From NCBI GenBank assembly GCA_948146395.1, contig OX411554.1, forward strand, positions 38,169,730 to 38,233,729: 64,000 nucleotides of DNA. Direction: 5' to 3'. Positions 58,401 through 64,000 of this stretch are shown here, piece after piece. The translations under genes and the position numbers were made by a program. Within the stretch, counting starts at the first letter, position 1, and every line of letters starts with the position of its first letter. The notes beneath the pieces were generated by a model. It ran no database searches. It had not been told where the DNA came from and worked only from the letters and a program-made list of their open reading frames with translations. This stretch comes from Fragum whitleyi. Taxonomy: Eukaryota; Mollusca; Bivalvia; Cardiida; Cardiidae.

Positions 58401-60908
58401 ACTCTTGTCCGCCATAAGTGAAAATATAGCTTTTTTAATTTTATTCTCTTGTCGGACAAAACGTACAGAGAAGACGAAATGGACCACTATATTGTAAACC
58501 AATTAGTATTATCTGAAATCGCCTTTTGGTTTTTAATTGTCTACTGTAACAATGCAAAAAGGACCATAGTCCATCAAAATCTTCTGTTATAATTTTGATT
58601 CGCCAAAACACTTCCACCAATATTAACAATGGACAAATAAATATTCGTTCGTAATTCCCGTTAGTTGAGCGGTTAAAGGAAAGGGCAACGTTGTGGTGAT
58701 ATTGCATATGCAGATGTCCTGGATTTAATTTGGAGGACTGTCGCAGAAGTTCTTAAACATATACAAACAATATTATCGTACACTATATCGGAATTTATTC
58801 AGTATCTTACAAGATTGCCTTTGTTGGTGTCCTCTATAAGTGTAAAACTATGTCATATTTCGTTTTAAACATAATTCGGGAAACATTAAGAGCCACGCTA
58901 AGGGCATTTTTTCCAAAGCATAACTTTGTTCTTTGGAAGGAAAAAAATAGCAAATAACAAAAATTAATTCAATAACTGCTTTCTAGTCAATTCATATTCT
59001 GAAATTCATTATTCTACAAAACGTGAAATGTATCGATTTCTGCTGATACAATCATAGATTCCGTCAAAATACGGCATGCGCATGGCTCTAAATAGCCTTT
59101 GAGACTTTATTCGTCGTGACTTCAATGTAATCCAAGATTATTAGGAAACCAAATCAGTCTTAATTAAATCTCGTACCATTTTCTATATCGATTCCGTCCT
59201 TTGCAATATTATGTAAAGACGTGCTATTACAAAATGAAAAACGCTTTAACTTGCGTTTAGAGAAATTCTTTCCGGTAGATGGGATGATTCAAACATATTT
59301 TGTCTTGGTTTAGATGTTCTAACAAACATGGCCCAATCTTCACGAACCTTGGTCAGATTGTTGGCCAGGTCAACAGATCACAGGGAGGAAACCTATTAAA
59401 AATTGAAAGGATCTATGCCATATTACGGGAAAAGGGGTCTTAATGATATTTTTTTGTTTACACTCTAATGGCCACAATTATGGTCCAATCATCATGAAAC
59501 TTAATAAGAATGTTGGTCAAGTCACAAGGATAAACCCTTTTGAAAATAAGAAAGATCCATTTGATATCATAGGAAACGGGGTCTTAATGGCAATTTTCTT
59601 GCTTATCCTCTATGAGCCACAATTCTGGTACAATCTTCATAAAATTTAGTCAGAATGTATATTTAAGCAAATCGATAATCTCCATTGAAAAATGTATTGC
59701 CCTTTGAGAAAATCCTGGAAAAGTGCCTTTATTCTCTTTACACACCCTAGCGGTTATTTTCGAAGTATTTCAGTATATTTGTCTTGTCAAAGGACGAACA
59801 CCCCCATAAAACTTGTTTAGAAAAGGCTAGATACTTATGCAGGGATCATAGCAATAGAATAATGTCTTTCTTTGAAAAATGTAATGATCAGTATGACCTT
59901 TAAAGCATTTAAATTTTCTAAGGGAGAAGTCAAGAAGAAGAAGGCGGACGACATAGGACCGTCATGGACCACTTGGGCACTTGTTAACATTAAGAAAGAA
60001 TGAATAAAAAACCTCGCTCTTTCCGAAAAATGCTGCTTCTTTATAGACAATCAGATCGAAATCAAATGGCATTTTAAAATCGTCTTAAACGACAGCCAAA
60101 CCACTTCCTGTGATCCATTTCCCTCTATAAAATGCCTTAACACTTTCCTGTTTTACAAAAATTTGGACCTATCCAAATTCAAAAGTTTTGCAGACGAAAA
60201 ATTAAAGTAGATTTAATTTGATAAATACCCATTCTGTAGGGTAGAAAATAGTGTGGAAAGTTTTCACAATGTTTTCTCAATCATAAAATCACAGGCACTT
60301 AAAAAGCAGGGATTAAACAGCAAAGGGTTAAATATAAACTACAGAGGCAATTGTGAAGACCGAGTATGAAAATTGATTAACACCCCCCCCCCCTTTCGAA
60401 GTGTTTGCGATCGTTTTGACATGAAGAAAGAATAGTCTCCCATTTATGCATTTTGGTCTGAATTGAATTGAAATGGGGTTAAACGCCAATTTAACTGTTT
60501 TTAACTGTTTTAGTCATATCGCGACAATCGAGGCGCCTAATCACGAGTTCTTGCTATTTCTCTACCCGTACCGCCACCACATCCTTTCTGAGGCACCTAG
60601 TGGGAATCGAGCACAGGGCCCCGTGGTTTGGAGGCTGATGTGCTATTAACGGTTCAATGAAAGAGACTCTTTTTGCATTGAAACATTGGAAATAAAAACC
60701 AAAAAGCTAAAACAGATATGATCTAGCTTGCATGATTATTACCTTTTGGTTCCGTCATTTTGCAGTCTGTAATTAAATTGGATGCATTGACGTAACACAC
60801 TTCCCATAATCCCTCTCGATTTCTGTCGTCATTTCCGACCCAGGACGAGGCACCAATAAACAGGATCTGTACGATGATTGTGATGAAACCTAGCAATAAG
60901 GCAAACAC
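48719..60908 (-). CDS. Claudin/PMP22-like four-transmembrane protein (3 exons seen, 5' exon missing)
   Basis: Joining exons 60908-60743, 57294-57145 and 48948-48719 gives one frame of 181 residues ending in TAA. All acceptors are AG and all donors GT; phases are 0, 1 and 1, so the middle exon (150 nt) is symmetric. TM1 covers about residues 1-24. The first extracellular loop has the claudin signature W...GLWEVC with ten residues to the second Cys, plus an NAS sequon. TM2 starts at CRALVILAMLSC. TM3 (CYYIGMLLYF through ALIIYP) is built across the second splice junction, which supports the model. A second loop contains SPWSFGWTYG; then TM4 and an acidic tail ending IEEEVS without the usual PDZ-binding YV. 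Family members act in cell junctions or as membrane-associated tetraspan proteins; which role applies here is unknown. Expected full length is about 190-200 residues, so one short N-terminal exon is missing. Introns are about 3.4 and 8.2 kb and full of repeats. Confidence 0.85.
48964..49199. mobile_element. MITE family C, copy 4, next to a splice acceptor
   Basis: GAGTCTGTGCGTGATATTTA and AAATGTCACGCACAGGCTC are inverted ends. It is flanked by a 25-bp near-identical duplication (48941-48965 and 49222-49246, 24 of 25) that includes the last-exon acceptor of the claudin-like gene. Confidence 0.8.
49285..49410. mobile_element. MITE family A, copy 18 (right half)
   Basis: GACAAAATAAGCGAAATTGG, CAAAATCATTCCAAAATCGT, CCTTGTCAATTTGACGACGT, ending CTTAACTATA. 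Confidence 0.7.
49500..49675. mobile_element. Foldback family E, copy 2, left arm (split by a LINE)
   Basis: TTTCTTTAATGCTTTTCGGT, TTATCGAGAAATAACTGTAG, TGACGTCA at 49650 and GAACGTTGCATAGCAAAA match the reverse of the right arm of the copy at 36455. The arm stops at the LINE junction at about 49680 and resumes at about 51075. Confidence 0.8.
49681..50514 (+). CDS. 5'-truncated non-LTR retrotransposon reverse transcriptase (C-terminal part)
   Basis: The frame is open from the junction at about 49681 (SAISVSGKDIVTVEKALSDD) to TAA at 50512-50514, about 277 codons. It starts just after the place where the catalytic (F/Y)ADD of the reverse transcriptase would be, so polymerase activity is lost. 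It then has the thumb-region motif WLVDNKLSLHLGKTESIVFG, VKYLGVTIDQFLSF, and the conserved C-terminal stretch with ETLNWLPVNKRVEQIK, YNTRLSQ and GAKLWNELPSSL. This layout is typical of the CR1/L2/Jockey group. The frame has no internal stop or frameshift, so the insertion is fairly young. It lies antisense in intron 2 of the claudin-like gene. An ATG near the start is absent, as expected for a truncated copy. Confidence 0.9.
   Translation, partial: SAISVSGKDIVTVEKALSDDLQTVSHWLVDNKLSLHLGKTESIVFGSKHKLRSQSSLNITCNDTQITSTSSVKYLGVTIDQFLSFKCMAESVIKKVNARLKFLYRKKEYLTQHTKKLLDMSLVQCHYDYACSVWYSGLTQSLKHKLQVTQNKLVRFILNLDPRAHVGKQQFETLNWLPVNKRVEQIKLCHFFKVKHNLAPVYMDYFLTPQVNVHSYNTRLSQKGGFSLPKVKGAGTKSFSFIGAKLWNELPSSLTDITKYQSFKVAIKGHFLCSMTS
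50515..51060 (+). mobile_element. 3' untranslated region and tail of the LINE
   Basis: AT-rich sequence with ATTGCCTCTCTAGGTCATGC at about 50842, AAGGACCGCAATGGAAATAA and GCGTTATCCTTGG. It ends in an ATAAATAAAATTATTAAAAA type tail. The ATTGCCTCTCT ... ATGGAAATAA block recurs in the SINE at 21090. Confidence 0.8.
51075..51320. mobile_element. Foldback family E, copy 2, remainder with the palindrome centre
   Basis: AAAATGACGCGCTTTACGAA, ATCGATTTATATTTCATTTC, and the centre CTATATTTTCTCTCGTGGCT with CTGCCACTCGTGAAAATATA (51200-51245). The outer right arm is deleted after TATTTCTTTTTTT. Confidence 0.8.
51513..51757. mobile_element. piggyBac-like MITE (family K), copy 2
   Basis: CCCTTGTCATGCTGAATAAA and GGTTCAGCATGACAAGGG are inverted ends; TTAA follows the right end. 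The inner hairpin is CATCAGACTGCACAT/ATGTGCAGGCTGATG. Confidence 0.8.
51758..52894. other. No gene recognised; (AAC)n run and a family-C fragment
   Basis: An (AAC)11 run lies at about 52447-52480. TCAGACTGCGCGGATTGCAC then GGGCTGACAAGG at 52623-52655 resembles a family-C core. It is inside intron 2 of the claudin-like gene. Confidence 0.4.
52895..53318. mobile_element. MITE family A, copy 19
   Basis: TAGTTAATTACATCATGAAA, an internally duplicated CACTCAAACCATTC block near 52983-53045, centre TTTTGTTCACCCTGAACAAA and a decayed right end. Confidence 0.8.
53501..54159 (+). mobile_element. Foldback family H, copy 3
   Basis: Hairpin CGGTTTCTTGCCGGGGTATA ... CCAGGCAAGAAACCG (53502 to about 53628) around GAGCCGTAGGCGAG; TGACGTCA at 53769 and 53787; GTCTATGTTCATATCGAGGC; end TTTTCTTTGCAGTATAATA. 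Confidence 0.85.
54304..55661. mobile_element. hAT-like non-autonomous element carrying a tandem array
   Basis: CAGGGGTGGGGAAATATTAA at the left and GGTGAAATTCCACACCCCTG at the right are inverted ends of hAT type. CAGAAGGAA (54295-54303) and CAGCAGGAA (55662-55670) flank it (8 of 9). Inside, 54432-54450 and 54456-54474 form a perfect 19-bp stem (TTTAATGAAGAAAATGCTG). The 165-bp array then occupies 54690-55617. No transposase frame is present. Confidence 0.65.
54690..55617 (+). repeat. 165-bp tandem-repeat element, about 5 units, with GGACGG-rich end
   Basis: GATTTTCAAAGTTTCC and variants recur at 54695, 54860, 55025 and 55190 (exactly 165 bp), then more loosely at about 55353 and 55506. Units contain AACATATAGAGAAATGACCT, TTTTTGGTAGACTGATAAAG and TTGGTTGATATCCATC. 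The end is (CGCA)n/(GGAC)n at 55530-55570, then CAGCCAGTGGAGCTAAAA. Confidence 0.9.
55671..57140. other. Intron 2 sequence; no repeat recognised except a hairpin
   Basis: Apart from the 56150-56239 hairpin and a TGACGTCA at 56588, no structure could be supported. Confidence 0.4.
56150..56239. other. 90-bp near-perfect hairpin, 44-bp arms
   Basis: 56150-56193 and 56196-56239 pair at 41 of 44 positions with a 2-nt centre (CATCTTCGAAAGCCAAGGG ... CCCTTGGCTTGCGAAGATG). It lies inside intron 2 of the claudin-like gene and inside a 108-codon plus-strand frame that is not convincing. It may be a small palindromic element or a source of hairpin RNA. Confidence 0.8.
57145..57294 (-). CDS. Claudin-like gene, exon encoding TM2 and half of TM3
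   Basis: The acceptor TATATAATTTCAG precedes TATGGATTATG; the donor is TTGCAG|GTAAGAC. It is 150 nt, phase 1 on both sides, so its skipping would keep the frame. Residues run from WIMSCRALVILAMLSC to CYYIGMLLYFVA. Its first 87 nt and 26 nt of the preceding intron are the last unit of a four-unit tandem array extending upstream to 57610. Confidence 0.85.
57208..57610 (-). repeat. Tandem array of splice acceptor plus partial exon, four units of about 113 bp
   Basis: On the minus strand, unit acceptors (…TATAATTTCAG) precede exon-like starts at 57607, 57521, 57407 and 57294, spaced 86, 114 and 113 bp. The first unit lacks 27 nt of exon start. Each unit is about 26 nt of intron end plus 87 nt of exon coding WIMSCRALVILAMLSCLAAC (WKRPCRALV in the 57407 unit). 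Only the last unit continues into the rest of the exon and its donor. Reading from 57521 runs in frame through the 57407 unit, then stops (NCLFI-stop). Confidence 0.9.
57612..59319. other. Intron 1 sequence; no feature recognised
   Basis: A (TA)n tract at about 57617-57630 lies directly before the first array acceptor. A decayed tRNA-like stretch (TTAGTTGAGCGGTTAAAGGA) is at 58663. Nothing else can be supported. Confidence 0.4.
59320..59660. repeat. Diverged tandem repeat, unit about 145 bp
   Basis: ATGGCCCAATCTTCACGAAC (59330), CACAATTATGGTCCAATCAT (about 59474) and CACAATTCTGGTACAATCTT (about 59618) are parallel units, with GGGGTCTTAATG between. A 68-codon frame here is a by-product. Confidence 0.65.
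59661..60469. other. Intron 1 sequence; no feature recognised
   Basis: Contains a short poly-C run at 60384-60393. No exon or repeat match found. Confidence 0.35.
60470..60665 (-). mobile_element. SINE family S, copy 6
   Basis: ATGGGGTTAAACGCCAATTT, CATATCGCGACAATCGAGGC, CACCACATCCTTTCTGAGGC and GGGAATCGAGCACAGGGCCC (reverse of the tRNA-like head). It sits about 80 bp downstream of the exon ending at 60743. Confidence 0.65.
60743..60908 (-). CDS. Claudin-like gene, exon encoding TM1 and the first extracellular loop
   Basis: The acceptor CACTCTTCTTTCAG precedes GTGTTTGCC at 60908; the donor is AAAAG|GTAATA after 60743. It encodes 55 residues plus one base. It includes the GLW..C..........C loop motif that is diagnostic for the PMP22/claudin group. 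A non-ATG frame continues upstream to 60944, but that stretch is the end of a family-A MITE, so the exon more likely starts at the splice acceptor. Confidence 0.85.
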
Positions 60909-60921
60909 CTGAAAGAAGAGT

Positions 60922-61410
60922 GAACAATACCGTGAAATTGACAAGGTGAATGATTTTGGAATGATTTATCAATCAAATTGAATGAGTGTGTGGAGCGAGT
61001 TTTGAGTGGATTTAATGGGAGGTAATCCTTTGTCGCAAATTTTATGAATAGAATTTAATATGTGTGACGAGCGATTCTTGAATGATCTTCGAGGGAGGTA
61101 AAACATTATTGATAATTTCGTCCAATTGGACGAAATTATCAATTATATTTTACCTCCCTTTGATTAAATCTACATACTTTTTTAGATATTGTGTCGTTAC
61201 GGTCGAATGAGACACTTAAAAAGAAAATAGCCAATGAAATCATGCAAATGTTTGGTCGATTTGATTGAGATATTGATATTTTTAACGATATCGAAGCGTT
61301 TTTTGTAGCGTTTGTGTTTTTCGTAGTGTTTGTGAGTAATTGAAGTGAGTGTTTGTAATGAATGATTGGAGTGCTGAGCGTTTAATTTTGAATGGCTTTG
61401 AACAACATGC
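60922..61410. mobile_element. MITE family A, copy 20, abutting the claudin-like exon
   Basis: ATACCGTGAAATTGACAAGG at 60927 lies 15-20 bp from the splice acceptor at 60909. The centre has a second-type palindrome GATAATTTCGTCCA-ATT-GGACGAAATTATC near 61110-61141. The right arm is decayed. Confidence 0.8.
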
Positions 61411-61473
61411 GAAAAGTGTGTATAGAATGAGCATGTGCATGGAATTTAAATCAATTTCACATGTACGAGTACT

Positions 61474-61700
61474 GTCGTTAACATCGTGAAATTGACACTC
61501 ATTTCGATCAGAACCATTCTAAAACACTCACTTAGCGCCCTATTTACTAATTCCAAACACTCACTAAAACCAATTAAACCGTTTCAAAATAATTGGACGC
61601 TCATTAGCTACATTCAAATCGCTAAAAAAATCCATTTAAAAGTCACTTATTCAATTTCATTCCAAATTCATTCCAAGATTGTTCACCTTGTTTTTGAACG
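61474..61700. mobile_element. MITE family A, copy 21 (internally deleted)
   Basis: GTTAACATCGTGAAATTGAC, TTTCGATCAGAACCATTCTA, then directly TCATTCCAAATTCATTCCAA and TTGTTCACCTTG, so most of the middle is lost. Confidence 0.7.
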
Positions 61701-62071
61701 TTTTGTGTGATTTTTAGAGCGCTTTGTATGAAAAAAATGTGCGCTGAGACAGCGATTCTAAATGGTTTTGAGTGATTTAACTTTGATATAGTGTCCAAGC
61801 TGTACAAAATTGGCGACATGAATTATCTCCCTTTAATAAAATATGCATAAAGGTTTAATACGCTTAACATTTCAATTATGTCAGTGACATCGCGATTTGG
61901 TTCCTGCTTCATTCATTTTGAAGGTAGTTGTTGATCTTATATTTTTCTAGCAATTTTGAACGTTTTTGAATGGTTTGAGCGAGTGTTTGGGATGAATGAA
62001 TTGAACGCTAAGTGAGCGATTGAGAATGGTTTTGATTGAGATGAATGTCGATTTCACGATGTAAGTAACTA
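61701..62071. mobile_element. MITE family A, copy 22
   Basis: TCTCCCTTTAATAAAATATG, TGTCAGTGACATCGCGATTT, GAACGCTAAGTGAGCGATTG, GTCGATTTCACGATGTAAGT then AACTATA. The left end is rearranged where it meets copy 21. Confidence 0.7.
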
Positions 62072-63170
62072 TATTACTACATTTTAGGTGACGCGGCGCC
62101 TGTGAGTTTTCAGTCTTTTTTTGTCAATTCTAGTGTGGCTTCTCCCGGCTTCCGCTTTAATTAATTGGGTTTTCAGCCCAATCCCTATCAGTTGACATCT
62201 TATTTTTCAAGATCTCTTGTTTTGTAACTCGTAAATTCTAAGCACCTTTGCAGTTGAAACCTAAAACTTTGTGACCTGAAGTTTTTGTACGCGTTACTTT
62301 TACAGTAAAGACAATCGAGAAGTTGACCAAAATTGTGAATTTAAAATGTTTGTGCTCTGTTAAAAAAGTGACACATAAGATGCTTCTAGATTTGGGAAAA
62401 ATGAATGCCTCCAGCATAGGGTTTTAGAAATGCGGCCTCTGGTTGACCTCTTCTTAAACTTATAGAGAAGTATAAGTTAGTGTCTTAAAATATAATGTTA
62501 TCTGGTCGAGGTTGGGTAATTTATTATAACGAGGCTTTGCCGAGTCATTATTATTTTTCGCAGCTGAAACCGGATTACATTGAAGTTTAAAGACACTTAC
62601 ATATCTTTCTCTTTATCGTGTATTTTTGAGCAATAAACTATCATAAACCCTTAAAATCAAAGAAATTCAAGTGACCGTGTATGCAAATTGTCAGACGTGC
62701 ATTATCAGGTCAATACTGGCTTCATTGCATGATAAATTTATCAAATATCCATTTAACAAAGTGCTAAGGTTATATTTATTCGCACCAAGGGTCAATTATA
62801 TGTCTCTTATTAAAGTGGCACGGCTAGCGCGAATCTATACCCTATTTTTGTCATTTTGAGAATGGCTTCTCCCCGTTTCAAGTTTAATTAATTAGTTTTC
62901 CATCCCAATATCTATCAGTTTGTGTGTTATTTTTTTAAAATCCGCTGACATAAGCTTCCAAAGTAAATGAAGTTCATCTCATTTTCTGACATTTGAAGTC
63001 TTAAAACAAATAATCGCGACATGGTTTTAGATGTCTATAGAAGTCGAAAGTCAATTTTGTCTGTACTGATAAATACTTTTGATAACTTATTATTCCTTTT
63101 AGGCTTATAATTCTTTTTAGGCTTATACAAGTATAGACAAAACCCATTATTTTGTACATTTCTATAAGAA
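62072..63170. other. No gene recognised; palindrome core near 62531
   Basis: TCGAGGTTGGGTAATTTATT and ATAACGAGGCTTTGCCGAGT (62508-62550) resemble the centre of MITE family F. I looked here for the missing first exon of the claudin-like gene and found no convincing ATG-plus-donor. Confidence 0.4.
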
Positions 63171-63645
63171 CGGTTAGGAACATTATGTAATTGGCAACGT
63201 GATCGGTTCTTGAATGATTTCAGAATGAATTTGAATGTGTGCGATAAGCGAATTTTGAATAAAATAAACAGAGGTACTAGGATATCAGCCATTTCATCCA
63301 GTTGAGCGAGATTTTAGGTGATTTTCTTTTAAATCACTTTAATAAAACCTACTTACTTTTCTGTTTGTGTGTCTTCGGGGACCAATCAGACAGACTCTTT
63401 AGAATAAACACAGCACCCAATAAATCATAGAATGACTTGATCAATTTCAATGAAATTGCTGATCTTTTCAATGATATCAATGCGTTGTTGAATTGATTTG
63501 GAGCGATTTCGGGTACAGTGACTTAATGATTTGAATGAATGAACGAATGAATGGATGAATGAATGAATGAATGAATGGAGCGCTCAGCGAGAGATTAAGA
63601 ATGGTCTTGATCAGATTGAATGCCAAAATCATGATGTTTATTACT
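63171..63645. mobile_element. MITE family A, copy 23, with (GAAT)n expansion
   Basis: CGGTTAGGAACATTATGTAA to ATGATGTTTATTACTG|TA. A (GAAT)n run at about 63530-63577 seems to have expanded from the family's own GAATGAATGG motif. Confidence 0.8.
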
Positions 63646-63697
63646 GTATAAACAACATTGGCATTCGACCAATCTCTCAGTTGTTTAGAAGTATCTA

Positions 63698-64000
63698 CAG
63701 TTAACAACATCGTGAACTCGACACTTATTCAAATCAAAATTATTCTAAACCATTCACTCAGCCCTGCACTCATTCATTCCAAACACTAACTCGAACCATT
63801 CAAAACGCCTCAAAGGGTTTAAAAACATTTCGAAATCGTTAAAAACGATCAACATTTAATTCAAAGGGATCAAATTATTCTACGACTTTATTGGCTGATA
63901 TGGATTCTAAAGTGTCTGATTGGTCAACAAAGACACGCAAACAGAAAGGAACGTATATTGTTTTAAAGGGAGGTAAAACATATCACTAATTTTAGTCATA
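63698..64000. mobile_element. MITE family A, copy 24 (cut by the window end)
   Basis: CTA|CAGTTAACAACATCGTGAAC, then CATTCACTCAGCCCTGCACT and TTTTAAAGGGAGGTAAAACA; the centre is just beyond the window. Confidence 0.85.

Noticed and set aside
58660..58735. tRNA-like sequence TTAGTTGAGCGGTTAAAGGA
   Set aside because: The B box is too degraded (GGATTTAATTT) to support a tRNA or a SINE call.
60908..60944. Extending the claudin-like exon upstream to the non-ATG start at 60944
   Set aside because: The extension reads through a consensus polypyrimidine tract and AG into the end of a MITE, so a splice acceptor at 60909 is the better explanation.

Overview
This is eukaryotic, AT-rich (about one-third G+C by eye), intron-bearing DNA crowded with transposable elements. 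It is most likely from a bivalve mollusc, probably a heterodont clam. The case rests on the composite tandem-repeat elements that start with a GAGGGCCA...TGGCCCT palindrome and end in a GCTCACCT...AGGTGAGC hairpin, the TTGACCTTGACAGATGACC arrays, tRNA-derived SINEs and dense palindromic MITEs, all of which I associate with bivalves. Species and chromosome cannot be told from the window. There are no operons, CRISPR arrays or rRNA genes.

One host gene can be assembled with confidence. It lies on the minus strand between 60908 and 48719 and encodes a four-transmembrane protein of the PMP22/claudin type. Three coding exons (60908-60743, 57294-57145, 48948-48719) have consensus splice sites and agreeing phases (0, 1, 1), and join into 181 residues ending at a stop codon. 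A short 5' exon with the start codon is missing or lies outside the window. The oddest feature of the window belongs to this gene: the 3' splice site and first 87 nt of the middle exon are repeated four times in tandem (57208-57610), and only the last unit carries a donor. The acceptor of the last exon is also duplicated, as a 25-bp copy on the far side of a MITE. A possible 57-residue membrane micropeptide lies at 686-859 (+).

Everything else is mobile or repetitive DNA. Layout: 1-9 kb has a short tandem repeat, an LTR-like remnant, a broken Tc1-like transposase, MITEs, two SINEs and an array of GTTGCCATGGCAAC-like (X-box-like) palindromes. 9-13 kb is a 3.4-kb terminal-inverted-repeat element inserted into a MITE. 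13-18 kb has MITEs and a foldback element. 18.6-21.0 kb is a Helitron-like composite with a 145-bp array. 21-34 kb has SINEs, MITEs, microsatellites and two further tandem-repeat elements, one interrupted by a TTAA-flanked MITE. 34-48 kb has palindromic/foldback families. 48-61 kb is the claudin-like gene, whose introns hold a 5'-truncated LINE, foldbacks and an hAT-like element. 61-64 kb is nearly continuous MITE copies.

The commonest repeat (called MITE family A here) has TA-flanked CAGTTAAC...GTTAACTG ends and about 25 full or partial copies. Family names (A, C, D, E, F, G, H, J, K) are labels made for this annotation; element boundaries were read by eye and may be off by several bases.
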